From NCBI GenBank assembly GCA_016281435.1, contig JAEEIQ010000100.1, positions 1 through 32,902 of the forward strand: a stretch of DNA of 32,902 nt, in the 5' to 3' direction. Below are positions 1 to 8,977 of this stretch, in pieces; the first letter of the stretch is position 1, and each line of letters starts with the position of its first letter. A model generated the notes under the pieces. It was given only the letters and a program-made list of their open reading frames with translations. It did not search any database and was not told the origin of the DNA. The stretch is from Bacteroidales bacterium. Lineage in GTDB: Bacteria > Bacteroidota > Bacteroidia > Bacteroidales > UBA932. The position numbers and the translations under genes are program-made.

Positions 1-153
1 GAGGAGTGTGACCTCGGTGATGTGTTTGCCCGGGATGACGGAGTTGAGGAGCTGGATGAGCAGGGGCTCGTTGCCGTGTGTGGCGAAGAGTTTCTTGAAG
101 CCGAAATCGGAGACGGCGCGGAAGTATTTCCGCTTGGGGTAGGTGTTGTCCAT
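1..153 (-). CDS. Rpn/PDDEXK-family nuclease (transposase-like), N-terminus only
   Basis: The ATG is at 151-153 and the reading frame stays open to the left edge, giving the first 51 residues (begins MDNTYPKRKYF). The segment SDFGFKKLFATHGNEPLL followed by LLNSVI is typical of the N-terminus of the Rpn / PDDEXK_2 family, which is annotated as recombination-promoting nuclease or putative transposase and is present in many copies in Bacteroidales. The catalytic PD-(D/E)XK residues lie beyond the window, so activity cannot be judged. The gene follows the CapA-PhoH pair on the same strand but is separated from it by a terminator-like hairpin at 183-208, so it is probably a separate unit. Confidence 0.75.
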   Translation of the reverse strand, partial: MDNTYPKRKYFRAVSDFGFKKLFATHGNEPLLIQLLNSVIPGKHITEVTLL

Positions 154-168
154 AAAAACACGCAGATT

Positions 169-176
169 AAAAGATA
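169..176 (-). promoter_or_regulatory. possible -7 element of the Rpn-like gene
   Basis: On the minus strand the sequence reads TATCTTTT, one base from the Bacteroidetes -7 consensus TAnnTTTG, about 15 nt before the ATG at 153. No matching -33 TTTG is visible. It also overlaps the T-rich tail of the hairpin at 183-208, so it may simply be part of a terminator. Confidence 0.25.
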
Positions 177-182
177 AAACAG

Positions 183-208
183 AGCCGGGCCCGTAAAAAG
201 ACCCGGCT
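183..208 (-). terminator. intrinsic terminator-like hairpin after phoH
   Basis: AGCCGGG (183-189 on the plus strand) pairs with CCCGGCT (202-208), extended by one G-T pair. Read on the minus strand the hairpin is followed by a T-rich stretch (CTGTTTTATCTTTT). It lies about 130 nt after the phoH stop, so it probably ends the CapA-PhoH transcript. The 154-340 gap holds nothing else recognised. Confidence 0.5.
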
Positions 209-340
209 GCAAAACTTGCGAGCATCTGCGTGAAAAACAAGATGTTGTGACGAAATGCGTGAAGATTTACTTGTTTTTGATAGTTTTTGAAGAATTTGAT
301 GGCGGGGTGGCCTGGTATAAAAAAATTATTGATGTCTTTT

Positions 341-1282
341 TTACACTTCCACCTTGTCGTAGGCCTTCACGATCTTCGTGACAAGGGGGTGCCGGACTAT
401 GTCTTCATTCTTGAAGACGACGGTGGCGATGCCCTTGATGTCGCGCAGCAGCTGAACGCCGTGCAGCAGGCCGGAATCCTCCCGGCGCGGCAGGTCCACC
501 TGCGTCGCATCGCCCGTGACGATGAACTTGGAATCCATGCCCATTCGCGTCAGGAACATCTTGAGCTGCCCCACGTTGGTGTTCTGCGCCTCGTCCAGGA
601 TCACGACGGCCCTGTCGAGGGTGCGGCCCCTCATGTAGGCCAGCGGCGCGATCTGGATGGTCCCGTCGGCCATGAACTCCTGCAGCTTCTTCCCGGGAAT
701 CATGTCCCCGAGGGCGTCGTAGAGCGGCTGCAGGTAGGGGTCGAGCTTGTCCTTGAGGTCCCCGGGCAGGAATCCCAGCCTCTCTCCTGCTTCGACGGCG
801 GGACGGGTCAGGATGATCCTTTTTACTTCCCGGTTCTTCAAGGCCCTGACTGCAAGGGCGATGGCGATGTAGGTCTTTCCGGTGCCGGCGGGGCCGAGGG
901 CGAAGAGCAGGTCGTTGTCGAAATAGGCCTTGACCATTTCCTGCTGGCGGGCGTTTCGGGCGCGGATCGGCTTGCCTTCCGTGCTGTGGACTATCACGGC
1001 GTCCCCGCTGAGCTTGAACTTCTCCGGGGAATTCTCGCCGTCGAAGATGTCCTCCACGTCATAGACGGAGAGGCTTCGCTTGTGGTGGCGCCGATCCACG
1101 AGCTCCGAAAAGCGCTGCCTGAACTCCTGGATCTGGCTTTCCTTCCCCTCGAGGATGATTTCGTCGCCCCTGGCGACTACCTTGAGTCCGGGGAAATAAG
1201 AGCAGAACTCTTCCAAGATCTTGTTGCCTGCGCCGTAGATCTCTATGGGATCCATGGCCTCGAGCTTGATGGTTTCCTTCAT
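341..1282 (-). CDS. phoH: PhoH-like ATPase (YbeZ type)
   Basis: A 313-residue protein of normal length for the PhoH/YbeZ family of P-loop ATPases, which are linked to RNA metabolism and phosphate or stress responses. The Walker A motif GPAGTGKT is at residues 130-137 and Walker B VVILDEAQN at 226-234. The stretch LTRPAVEAGERLGFLPGD (158-175) is a family signature. The N-terminal ~60 residues look like the small KH-like domain found in YbeZ proteins. Its ATG overlaps the stop of the upstream CapA-like gene by 4 nt (ATGA), so translation is likely coupled. The usual neighbour ybeY is not seen here. The protein is cytoplasmic; its RNA target is unknown. Confidence 0.93.
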   Translation of the reverse strand: MKETIKLEAMDPIEIYGAGNKILEEFCSYFPGLKVVARGDEIILEGKESQIQEFRQRFSELVDRRHHKRSLSVYDVEDIFDGENSPEKFKLSGDAVIVHSTEGKPIRARNARQQEMVKAYFDNDLLFALGPAGTGKTYIAIALAVRALKNREVKRIILTRPAVEAGERLGFLPGDLKDKLDPYLQPLYDALGDMIPGKKLQEFMADGTIQIAPLAYMRGRTLDRAVVILDEAQNTNVGQLKMFLTRMGMDSKFIVTGDATQVDLPRREDSGLLHGVQLLRDIKGIATVVFKNEDIVRHPLVTKIVKAYDKVEV

Positions 1283-2394
1283 TTTATTCCTGTCTTCGCT
1301 GAGACCCTGCGAAGGGTCTCCATCATATTGTCATAGTCCGAAGGGTCCAGCCACTCGGAGCGGCGTCCCTTCCATTCGTCCACGAAAATAGTGGCGTAGC
1401 TTCCTGTGAGTTTCCCCGGCAGGGTGCACCACATCCACCGCAGCCGGGGCTCCAGCATCCTCGTGCGCAGGGCGCTCTCCCGTACGAAACGGAGGGTCAC
1501 GGCAAGCTCCAGCCTCGTATTCTGCAGGCTCATGTTCGATACTGCGTTCCCGACGGAATACACGACGGGCACTCCGGAGATGTGCGTGGAATCCTGCACT
1601 ACATGCGGGTGCGAGCCCACGACGGCATCCGCGCCGTTCGCGACCAGCCAGCGGGCCCATTCCTGCTGGGAGGCATTGTGGATAAGCTCATATTCAACGC
1701 CCCAGTGGGGGAGGGCCACCACGAAATCGGCCCCGCGCTCCCTTGCTGCTGCAAGCTGCTCCCTGACTTCGTCCCGGCGCATCCATGCAAGGCGCGGCCA
1801 CGGGCGGGACGGACCGATGTTCGAGCCGTATGTGAAATTCACCAGGGCGACCTTCAGCCCCTTCCCTTCGAGGATCAGGGGATTGAGCTCGCGGAACCTT
1901 TCTTCGGAAGGTCCGGCCCCGGTATAGCGTATGCGGCCTTCCGCGGCCATCCTGTCGTACACTTCCAGGGTGCGCGCAAAGCCCTCGTCCCCCTTGTCGA
2001 GCAGGTGGTTGTTCGCCGTCAGGAAGACGTCCACGCCGCAGGAAGCTATGTAGGAGGCATACCAGTCGGGGGTCGAGAATACGGGATAGCCGGTGTACGG
2101 CGGGCCGCCTAGCGGAAATTCCATGTTGGCCAGTGCGAAATCGGCCTTCTGCAGGGCCGGGGTTATCTCCCGGAGGAAAGTGCTGTGGTCGTGCTCCAGC
2201 TGGCGCGAGTGCATCATGACATCGCCGATGATGATTATCGACAAGGTGTCCGGATCGGGGGCCAGGGGCCGTGCCGAGGGCATCTCGACCCTTATCGCGG
2301 GCGGGGTGGACCTGATGGGACCGTCCCCCGCGGCGATATGCCCCGGAAGGATCTGGAGGACGGATGAAATCAAGAGACCGGCGATACGGATCAT
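1279..2394 (-). CDS. CapA-family protein (PGA_cap metallophosphatase fold)
   Basis: A 371-residue protein with a hydrophobic N-terminus (residues 1-22) that may act as a signal peptide. It has the CapA/PGA_cap motif series: GDVMMH (57-62), NMEFPL (90-95), TANNHLLDKG (127-136), LPHWGVEY (228-235) and GSHPHV (260-265). These Asp, Glu, Asn and His residues match the metal-binding positions of the calcineurin-like fold. Family members are tied to poly-gamma-glutamate capsule synthesis, but many Bacteroidetes copies stand alone, and no capB or capC is nearby, so the substrate is open. It is first in an operon with phoH. The start (ATG 2392-2394) lies only about 8 nt after a good -7 box, which would make the mRNA almost leaderless. 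Confidence 0.88.
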   Translation of the reverse strand: MIRIAGLLISSVLQILPGHIAAGDGPIRSTPPAIRVEMPSARPLAPDPDTLSIIIIGDVMMHSRQLEHDHSTFLREITPALQKADFALANMEFPLGGPPYTGYPVFSTPDWYASYIASCGVDVFLTANNHLLDKGDEGFARTLEVYDRMAAEGRIRYTGAGPSEERFRELNPLILEGKGLKVALVNFTYGSNIGPSRPWPRLAWMRRDEVREQLAAARERGADFVVALPHWGVEYELIHNASQQEWARWLVANGADAVVGSHPHVVQDSTHISGVPVVYSVGNAVSNMSLQNTRLELAVTLRFVRESALRTRMLEPRLRWMWCTLPGKLTGSYATIFVDEWKGRRSEWLDPSDYDNMMETLRRVSAKTGIK

Positions 2395-2402
2395 AAGTAA
2401 TA

Positions 2403-2410
2403 CAAAGATA
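2403..2410 (-). promoter_or_regulatory. -7 promoter element for the capA-phoH operon
   Basis: The minus strand reads TATCTTTG, a full match to TAnnTTTG. No TTTG is found 19-21 nt upstream. The predicted transcription start (about 2396) is almost at the ATG (2394). Confidence 0.5.
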
Positions 2411-2421
2411 ACAAGATTTAT

Positions 2422-2452
2422 TTTGCGGCCGTGGATTAAATTCTTAATTTTG
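2422..2452 (+). promoter_or_regulatory. Bacteroidetes-type promoter of the SPOR-M28-leuS operon
   Basis: TTTG at 2422-2425 and TAATTTTG at 2445-2452 match the -33 and -7 consensus with a 19-nt spacer. The predicted start of transcription is near 2459, about 20 nt before the ATG at 2480. This is the best complete promoter in the window. Confidence 0.75.
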
Positions 2453-2479
2453 TCTTTTGTTTAAAAACTACCGTTCCAC

Positions 2480-2998
2480 ATGAAGAGAAGTCTGTTATAC
2501 GGCGCAATGCTCGTCCTCTGCGTGTTATCCCTGGGTGGATGCGATTTCTTTCGCAGGCTCGCGGGAAGGCCGGATTCGGCTGCGATCGAAGCCAAGCGTG
2601 CGGCCATCGCCGAGGCTGAAGCCCGCCACCAGGCGAGGCTGGATTCTCTCGCCGTCGTGGAGAAGCAACTCGCGGATTCCCTGGCCCTGGTCGATTCCAT
2701 ACGCAACTCCGGCAGCCTCCTGCTCGGAACCGGACGTTTGGGTGGCCTGACCGCCGCCGAACTGCCGTACCGCTACTATCTCATCATCGGCGCCTTCTCG
2801 AACGCGGCCAACGCCGACCGGCTGATCGCGCAGGTGGAAAAGGCGGGGATAGAGCCGTACCGCCTGCTCTGCCGCAACGGTTATGTCTCCGTGGGCATCC
2901 TTCCGGCCAACAATATCGCCGGCATATATGAATCCCTGTGCAAGGCCCGGACCTACGACTTCTGCCCGAAGGACGCCTGGATCCTCGTGAATGAATAG
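2480..2998 (+). CDS. SPOR-domain lipoprotein
   Basis: A 172-residue protein with a lipoprotein signal: basic N-terminus, hydrophobic core, lipobox LGGC with Cys21. Residues about 33-76 are Ala/Glu/Arg-rich and probably form a helical stalk. Residues about 98-170 match a SPOR domain (YYLIIGAFSNAANADRLI, then a second strand pattern around YVSVGI). SPOR domains bind denuded septal peptidoglycan, so a role in the cell envelope near division sites is likely. It is the first gene of the operon, 3 nt before the M28-like gene. There is no Asp/Ser sorting signal to settle which membrane it sits in; outer membrane is the default in Bacteroidales. Confidence 0.8.
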   Translation: MKRSLLYGAMLVLCVLSLGGCDFFRRLAGRPDSAAIEAKRAAIAEAEARHQARLDSLAVVEKQLADSLALVDSIRNSGSLLLGTGRLGGLTAAELPYRYYLIIGAFSNAANADRLIAQVEKAGIEPYRLLCRNGYVSVGILPANNIAGIYESLCKARTYDFCPKDAWILVNE

Positions 2999-3001
2999 GA
3001 T

Positions 3002-4327
3002 ATGCTCCGCCGGTTCCTGACAATAGCAGCGCTCCTGCTCTCCGCAGTCTCCTTCGCCCAGTACAGGCAGTCCCCGTACGGGGAACTGTACGACAGCGAA
3101 GGCGTCGCCGCCATGCGCAGGGCCGTCGGATACCTTTCTGCGGCATCCATGGAAGGACGCGCCGCAGGGTCGGCCGGGGAAGCCGCCGCAGCGGAATATG
3201 TCTCCGGGGCCCTTGCCGCGGCAGGCGTGGACGTGCTGTCCGGGAAGGAAGGAGAAATTTTCGGAATGAAACTTCCGGATGGGGACACCCTTGTCTCCAG
3301 GAACGTTGTCGGGTTCATCCCGGGCTACGACAGCGCCCTGAAGGAGCACTACATAGTCATCGGGGCACGGCTTGACGGCCCCGGGACCCGTACCGTCAAC
3401 ATCGACGGGACCCCGGTCGAAAAGATACTTCCCGGCGCGAACGGAAACGCCTCGGGCATTGCGATGATGCTGAATCTCGCGAAGATGCTCCAGGCGGGCT
3501 CGGTGATGCTCCGGCGATCGGTGCTTCTGGTGGCGTTCGGCGCATCCTCCCGCATGCAGGCCGGCTCATGGTATTTCCTGAACCGTTCCTTCCCCGATCC
3601 GGACAAGATCGATGCGATGATAAACCTTGACATGGTCGGAACCGGCAGTTCCGGTTTCTACGCCTGGTGCGCCTCCAACCCCTCACTTACGCGGACGGTG
3701 CAGGCGCTCTCGGAGACCCTCCAGCCCGTCAAGCCGAAGCTCGTCACCCTCGAGCCTGTCGCCTCCGACCACCGCTCCTTCTACGACAAGCGTATCCCGT
3801 CGATACTCTTCACCACCGGGATGTACCGGGAGTATGAAAGCGAGCACGACACCGCCTCCATCATCGAATACGATTGGATGGAGCGCATCCTCGAATATGT
3901 CCACAATTTCGCCGTATCCCTCATAAACGGCCCGAAGCCGTCGTTCGACCCCGCGGAAGAAGCCGCGAAGGAGAAGGACGACAAGGTCATACCTTATTAT
4001 GAATGCGACTGGAAGCCCAGTTTCCTCGGCAGCACGGACCCCAAGGTGTTCCTGCAGAAATGGGTCTATGTGTACCTGAGATACCCCGAAAGCTGCGTGC
4101 GCGAGGGCGTCCAGGGCCGCGTTCTGGTCGATTTCGTGATCGACGAGAGGGGCAAGGTGCGCAACGTTCGGGTGCTGAAGGGCGTGGATCCTCGTCTCGA
4201 CGAAGAGGCCGTCCGCGCGATCGCGGCCTCCCCGGACTGGAAGCCGGCCCGCCTGCGCGGCAAGAAGGTGAAATCCGGAATGTCCCTGTACGTGGAATTC
4301 AGACTTGAAAAAAAGAAAAAGAAATAG
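3002..4327 (+). CDS. M28 peptidase-like protein fused to a TonB C-terminal domain; probably catalytically dead
   Basis: A 441-residue protein with a signal peptide (1-19), an M28 aminopeptidase-like domain (about 30-308), a charged linker, and a TonB_C domain (about 355-436: YPESCVREGVQGRVLVDFVI, then DPRLDEEAVRAI and DWKPARLRGKKV). The M28 landmarks are all present but the metal ligands are not. The usual His of HxD is Arg123 (ARLDGPG), the bridging Asp of GANDNASG is Gly148 (GANGNASG), and the catalytic Glu-Glu pair is Ser182-Ser183 (FGASSRMQAGS). Asp210 (NLDMVG) and His257 (SDHRSFY) remain. The DNA reads cleanly through these sites, so they are not frame errors. Loss of three of five ligands and the base argues against peptidase activity; a binding or structural role in the periplasm is more likely. 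TonB_C here lacks an obvious retained membrane anchor unless the signal peptide is uncleaved. Confidence 0.85.
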   Translation: MLRRFLTIAALLLSAVSFAQYRQSPYGELYDSEGVAAMRRAVGYLSAASMEGRAAGSAGEAAAAEYVSGALAAAGVDVLSGKEGEIFGMKLPDGDTLVSRNVVGFIPGYDSALKEHYIVIGARLDGPGTRTVNIDGTPVEKILPGANGNASGIAMMLNLAKMLQAGSVMLRRSVLLVAFGASSRMQAGSWYFLNRSFPDPDKIDAMINLDMVGTGSSGFYAWCASNPSLTRTVQALSETLQPVKPKLVTLEPVASDHRSFYDKRIPSILFTTGMYREYESEHDTASIIEYDWMERILEYVHNFAVSLINGPKPSFDPAEEAAKEKDDKVIPYYECDWKPSFLGSTDPKVFLQKWVYVYLRYPESCVREGVQGRVLVDFVIDERGKVRNVRVLKGVDPRLDEEAVRAIAASPDWKPARLRGKKVKSGMSLYVEFRLEKKKKK

Positions 4328-4334
4328 ATAGAAA

Positions 4335-7070
4335 ATGGAGTACGATTTCAGGAAGATTGAGAGCAAATGGCAGGCCCGCTGGGCTGAAAGGAAGACTTAC
4401 AAGGCCGTAGAGGACCCCTCGAAGCCGAAATACTATGTGCTGGACATGTTCCCGTATCCTTCCGGGGCGGGGCTGCATGTGGGCCATCCCCTCGGCTACA
4501 TCGCCAGCGACATCTTCTCGCGCTACAAGCGCCTGAAGGGCTTCAACGTCCTGCACCCCATGGGCTACGACGCGTTCGGCCTTCCTGCCGAGCAGTACGC
4601 GATCCAGACCGGGCAGCACCCTGAAAAGACCACTACGGACAACATAGCCCGCTACCGCAGCCAGCTCGACCGCATCGGTTTCTCGTATGACTGGGACAGG
4701 GAAGTGCGCACCTGCGATCCCGCCTATTACAAGTGGACCCAGTGGGCGTTCCTGAAGATGTTCTCCAGCTGGTACGATCCCGTGTCCGACAAGGCCAGGC
4801 CCATCGAGGACCTGGAGCTGCTCCTGTCGACCGTCGGTTACGACGGCATCACCCCGGCCCGCTGGAAGGTGGCCTCCCCGAAGGAGAAATCGGACATCCT
4901 GATGAACTACCGCATCGCCTACCAGGGCGAGACCTCGGTGAACTGGTGCGAAGGGCTCGGCACGGTCCTCGCGAACGATGAAGTCAAGGACGGACTGTCA
5001 GTCCGCGGCGGCTTCCCCGTAGAGCAGAAGAAGATGACCCAGTGGCAACTGCGTGTCTCGGCCTATGCCGAAAGGCTCCTGGCCTCGCTCGACAGCCTCG
5101 ACTGGACCGACTCGCTCAAGGAAATGCAGCGCAACTGGATAGGCAAGTCCGAAGGCACGGAAGTCGTCTTCGACACCGTGAACGGAGACAAGCACCTGCC
5201 CGTCACCATTTTCACGACCCGCGTGGACACCATTTTCGGCGTGACCTTCATGGTCCTCGCCCCGGAAAGCCCGCTCGTGGACGAGCTGACCTCGCCGGAG
5301 CAGGCCGATGCCGTCAGGGAGTACGTCGCTGAGGTGAAGAAGAAGACCGAGCGGGAGCGCATAGCCGAGACCAAGAGCGTCACCGGCGTGTTCTCCGGTT
5401 CATACGGCATCAACCCCCTGACGGGAGAGAAGATACCCATCTGGATCTCCGAATATGTGCTCGCGGGCTACGGCACCGGGGCCATCATGGCCGTTCCCGC
5501 CCACGACAGCCGCGACTACGCCTTTGCGCGCCGCTTCGACCTTCCCATCATCCCCATCATCGAGGGCTGCGACGTTTCGGAGCAGAGCTTCGACGCGAAG
5601 GAAGGGAAGATGTGCAACAGCGGATTCCTCGACGGGATGGACGTGAAGCAGGCCATCGAAGCCGCCAAGGACTATGTCGAAGAGAAGGGCCTCGGAAAGC
5701 GCAAGACCAACTACCGCCTGCGCGACGCCATCTTCTCCCGCCAGCGCTACTGGGGCGAGCCGTTCCCCATCTACTACAAGGACGGCATTCCCACGCCGCT
5801 TCCCGAGAGCGAACTGCCCCTGACCCTGCCTGAGATCGAGTCCTTCAAGCCCTCGCCCGACGGGCAGCCGCCCCTCGCCCGGGCCAAGGACTGGACATAC
5901 AAGGGATATCCGCTCGAAAAGAGCACCATGCCCGGTTTCGCCGGCTCCAGCGCATATTACCTGCGCTACATGGACCCGCACGACGACAAGGCCCTGGTCA
6001 GCCCCGAAGCCAACTCCTACTGGCGTTCTGTGGACCTCTACGTGGGCGGCACCGAGCACGCTACGGGCCATCTCATCTACTCCCGTTTCTGGAACAAGTT
6101 CCTCTACGACCTCGGCTATGTCTGCGAAGACGAGCCTTTCCGCAAGCTGGTCAACCAGGGCATGATCCAGGGCCGCTCGAACTTCGTCTACCGCATAGTC
6201 GGCACGAACAAGTTCGTCTCCCTCGGCCTGAAAGACAACTACGAGACCACCGAGATCCACGTGGACATCAACATCGTCCGGAACGACAGGCTCGACCTCG
6301 AGGCGTTCAAGGCATGGCGTCCGGAATTCGCCGACGCGGAGTTCATCCTCGAGGACGGCGAGTACATCTGCGGATGGGCCGTCGAGAAGATGAGCAAGTC
6401 CATGTACAACGTCGTGAATCCCGACGACATCTGCGACAACTACGGCGCGGACACCCTGCGTCTGTATGAGATGTTCCTCGGCCCGGTCGAGCAGTCCAAG
6501 CCCTGGGACACCAAGGGAATAGACGGCGTCAACCGCTTCATAAAGAAGTTCTGGCGCCTGTTCTACGACCAGAAGGACCTCGCCGTTACGGACGACAAGC
6601 CGACTCCCGCCGAGCTCAAGGTCCTCCACAAACTCATAGGCAAGGAGGAAGAGGACATCCTGAATTTCTCCTACAACACCGCCATCAGCGCCTTCATGAT
6701 AGCCGTCAACGAACTGACCGCCCTGAAGTGCAGCAAGAGGGCAGTGCTCGAGCCCCTCGTGGTGCTGATCAGCCCCTTCGCCCCGCACCTCGCGGAAGAA
6801 CTCTGGGAGGCCCTCGGCCATGAAGGATCGGTCTGCGACGCTTCCTTCCCCGAGTACGTGGCCGCGTACACCGTCGAAGACAACTGCACCTATCCCGTTT
6901 CCTTCAACGGGAAGATGCGCTTCACCGTGGACCTGCCGAAGAGCTGGACTCCGGCCCAGGTCGAGGCCGAAGTGCGGGCGATGGAGCAGACCTCGAAATA
7001 TGTCGCCAGACTCAGCATCCTCAAGGTGATCGTGGTGCCCGGGAAGATAGTCAATATCGTGGTGAAATGA
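4335..7070 (+). CDS. leuS: leucyl-tRNA synthetase
   Basis: A 911-residue class I aminoacyl-tRNA synthetase that charges tRNA-Leu. The HIGH-type motif is HVGH (48-51) after FPYPSGAGL; the KMSKS motif is at 685-689. The connective (editing) domain spans roughly 225-420, with the Thr-rich editing motif [12 protein letters not shown] and later [13 protein letters not shown]. An extra segment before KMSKS ([11 protein letters not shown] onward) resembles the insertion common in Bacteroidetes LeuRS. The C-terminal anticodon-binding domain is complete ([13 protein letters not shown]). It starts 7 nt after the M28-like gene and its stop overlaps the first yitT-like ATG by 4 nt. No T-box or other leader is seen. 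Confidence 0.98.
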   Translation: MEYDFRKIESKWQARWAERKTYKAVEDPSKPKYYVLDMFPYPSGAGLHVGHPLGYIASDIFSRYKRLKGFNVLHPMGYDAFGLPAEQYAIQTGQHPEKTTTDNIARYRSQLDRIGFSYDWDREVRTCDPAYYKWTQWAFLKMFSSWYDPVSDKARPIEDLELLLSTVGYDGITPARWKVASPKEKSDILMNYRIAYQGETSVNWCEGLGTVLANDEVKDGLSVRGGFPVEQKKMTQWQLRVSAYAERLLASLDSLDWTDSLKEMQRNWIGKSEGTEVVFDTVNGDKHLPVTIFTTRVDTIFGVTFMVLAPESPLVDELTSPEQADAVREYVAEVKKKTERERIAETKSVTGVFSGSYGINPLTGEKIPIWISEYVLAGYGTGAIMAVPAHDSRDYAFARRFDLPIIPIIEGCDVSEQSFDAKEGKMCNSGFLDGMDVKQAIEAAKDYVEEKGLGKRKTNYRLRDAIFSRQRYWGEPFPIYYKDGIPTPLPESELPLTLPEIESFKPSPDGQPPLARAKDWTYKGYPLEKSTMPGFAGSSAYYLRYMDPHDDKALVSPEANSYWRSVDLYVGGTEHATGHLIYSRFWNKFLYDLGYVCEDEPFRKLVNQGMIQGRSNFVYRIVGTNKFVSLGLKDNYETTEIHVDINIVRNDRLDLEAFKAWRPEFADAEFILEDGEYICGWAVEKMSKSMYNVVNPDDICDNYGADTLRLYEMFLGPVEQSKPWDTKGIDGVNRFIKKFWRLFYDQKDLAVTDDKPTPAELKVLHKLIGKEEEDILNFSYNTAISAFMIAVNELTALKCSKRAVLEPLVVLISPFAPHLAEELWEALGHEGSVCDASFPEYVAAYTVEDNCTYPVSFNGKMRFTVDLPKSWTPAQVEAEVRAMEQTSKYVARLSILKVIVVPGKIVNIVVK

Positions 7071-7999
7071 GCAAGAAGGTACAAAGACTCATCTGGGAAT
7101 ACATAGTCCTGACCCTGGCCTGCTTCATATTCGGCATGGCCTGGGAAGGGTTCATGATCCCCAACGGGATGTCCGCAGGAGGCATGATGGGCCTCTGCAC
7201 GGTCATCCAGTACGCCACCGGCGGCGTCATCCCCGCCCAGTATTCCTACTTCGCGATCAATGCCGCGCTCATCATCATCGCCGTGCTGGCCATGGGCATA
7301 GGTTTCGGCTTCAAGACCATCTACTGCATAGTCGTGTCCTCCGTCGCGATGGGCATCCTGCAGAATGCGGAATGGCTGCACTGCATTCCCGGCGAATTCT
7401 TCTTCGTGCGGGAAACCGTCCTCATTCCCATCATAGCCGGCGTCCTGGAAGCCGTCGGCATAGGGCTCGTCCTCCGCTATGGCGGCAGCACGGGCGGGAC
7501 TGACATCATAGCCTTGATGGTCAACAAGTACTGGCCGGTCTCGCTCAGCACCGCATTCCTCGTTTCGGACCTCATAGTCGTGGCCCTGCTCCTGTTCATC
7601 CCGGACAAGAGCTTCGCTGACATGGTTTACGGTATAGTCGAAATCGTCATTTTCTCGCTGATGATAGACATAGTGGTCAGCGGAAAACGCTCCTCGTACC
7701 AGCTGATGGTGTTCTCCGAACGCTATGCCGAGATCGCGGACCATATAAACAAGGTCATGGACCGGGGCGTGACCGTCCTCTACGCGCAGGGCTGGTACAC
7801 CAAGCAGGACAAGAAGGTCCTCCTCATCCTCATAGGCCAGAAGGAGCTCTCTTCGCTCTCGCGGGTCATCAAGGAAGTCGATCCCAGGGCGTTCATGTCC
7901 GTGTCTCCGACCAACAATGTCTATGGCGAAGGCTTTGAGGAGATCAAGGCCGGAGTGAGGACGAAGAAAAAGAAATCCGCAGATGGCAACGCTGAATAA
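7067..7999 (+). CDS. YitT family membrane protein (first of a tandem pair)
   Basis: A 310-residue inner membrane protein. Residues 1-205 carry about five to six hydrophobic segments with the family motif [17 protein letters not shown]; residues about 225-305 form the cytosolic DUF2179-type domain ([15 protein letters not shown], then [11 protein letters not shown]). YitT-family function is not established; transport has been proposed. The ATG overlaps the leuS stop (ATGA), and its own 3' end overlaps the next gene by 17 nt, so the three are translated from one message. It is a clear paralogue of the following gene. Confidence 0.9.
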   Translation: MSKKVQRLIWEYIVLTLACFIFGMAWEGFMIPNGMSAGGMMGLCTVIQYATGGVIPAQYSYFAINAALIIIAVLAMGIGFGFKTIYCIVVSSVAMGILQNAEWLHCIPGEFFFVRETVLIPIIAGVLEAVGIGLVLRYGGSTGGTDIIALMVNKYWPVSLSTAFLVSDLIVVALLLFIPDKSFADMVYGIVEIVIFSLMIDIVVSGKRSSYQLMVFSERYAEIADHINKVMDRGVTVLYAQGWYTKQDKKVLLILIGQKELSSLSRVIKEVDPRAFMSVSPTNNVYGEGFEEIKAGVRTKKKKSADGNAE

Positions 8000-8915
8000 G
8001 AAGAAGACTTTCTGGGTGTTCCTCAAGGAATACGCCCTCATAACCATCGGGATACTCCTCTACATACTGGGCTGGACCATATTCCTTCTCCCCAACAACC
8101 TTATAGGAGGGGGAGTGTCGGGTATCGCTTCCATAGTCCAGTATGCGACCGGGGGCGCCCTCAAGGCCGGTACGGTCTATTTCTTCATCAACATACTGCT
8201 GCTTGTCGCGGCCCTGTTCACGCTGGGGCGCAATTTCGGGGGCAAGACCGTCTATGCCATCATCATCGCCTCGATAGGCCTGAATGTCTTCCAGGACATC
8301 ATCCCGGCCGAGATCTGCAAGACGCTCGCGATAGACAACGGCAAGCTGATGAGCACGATAATGGGCGCCATCATGGTCGGCGTCGGCATAGGTGTGTCCA
8401 TGTCGCAGGGAGGCAGCACGGGCGGGACCGATATCATCGCCCTGATCGTCAACAAGTACCGCAACGTCTCCCCTGGCCGCATGATCCTGGCCATGGACGT
8501 CGTGATCATACTGTCTTCGATGCTCGTTCCTTCCTTCATGCCTGACGGCACCAGGATGCCCTTCGCCGAGAAGTTCACAACCGTCGTCTACGGTCTCATC
8601 CTGATCACGGTCTGCAGCACCGTGCTGGATCTTTACCTCTCCGGTTCCCGGCAGTCCGTCCAGCTTTTCATCCTGTCGAAAAAATACGTCGAGATCGCGG
8701 ATGCGATCACGAACGACATACACCGCGGCGTCACCGTCCTGGACGGCAAGGGCTGGTTCACGAAACAGTCCGTGCAGGTGCTGATGGTCATCACCCGCCG
8801 TTCCGACGTGAACCTGCTCCTGCGCTATGTCAAGAGCATAGATCCGGACGCCTTCCTTTCCGTTTCCTCGGTCACCGGAGTGTACGGGAAGGGCTTCGAT
8901 ACCATAAAATCTTGA
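7983..8915 (+). CDS. YitT family membrane protein (second of a tandem pair)
   Basis: Same length (310 residues) and architecture as the preceding gene: multi-pass membrane domain with [17 protein letters not shown], then a DUF2179-type domain with RGVTVLDGKGWFTKQ and GVYGKGFDTIK. The two share many motifs but differ clearly across the membrane part, so this is an old rather than a recent duplication. Side-by-side copies could form a heteromer. The ATG at 7983 lies inside the previous gene; no better start is seen. It is the last gene before the terminator at 8939. Confidence 0.9.
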   Translation: MATLNKKKTFWVFLKEYALITIGILLYILGWTIFLLPNNLIGGGVSGIASIVQYATGGALKAGTVYFFINILLLVAALFTLGRNFGGKTVYAIIIASIGLNVFQDIIPAEICKTLAIDNGKLMSTIMGAIMVGVGIGVSMSQGGSTGGTDIIALIVNKYRNVSPGRMILAMDVVIILSSMLVPSFMPDGTRMPFAEKFTTVVYGLILITVCSTVLDLYLSGSRQSVQLFILSKKYVEIADAITNDIHRGVTVLDGKGWFTKQSVQVLMVITRRSDVNLLLRYVKSIDPDAFLSVSSVTGVYGKGFDTIKS

Positions 8916-8938
8916 ATAAAAACATAGACTACGCCACT

Positions 8939-8973
8939 GGCCGTGCTTTCGAGCGCGGCCTTTTCTATTTTTG
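8939..8973 (+). terminator. rho-independent terminator of the leuS-yitT operon
   Basis: GGCCGTGC (8939-8946) pairs with GCGCGGCC (8953-8960) with one G-T pair and a 6-nt loop, followed by a T-rich tail (TTTTCTATTTTTG). It starts 23 nt after the stop of the second yitT-like gene. The tail also contains TATTTTTG (8966-8973), a match to the -7 consensus, but it is too close to the next ATG (8978) to be confident of a promoter. Confidence 0.85.
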
Positions 8974-8977
8974 GCGT

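Noticed and set aside
4328..4334. T-box or attenuation leader for leuS
   Set aside because: leuS is internal to an operon with only 7 nt before it; no stem-loop or T-box sequence is present.
5400..6821. Long minus-strand open frame opposite leuS
   Set aside because: It lies fully inside leuS in antisense, has no recognisable motif, and such open frames are expected in GC-rich DNA with strong third-position bias.
8912..8977. TTG start giving 22 extra residues on the AraC-type regulator
   Set aside because: The extension would run through the terminator hairpin of the preceding operon; ATG 8978 gives a sensible N-terminus right after it.
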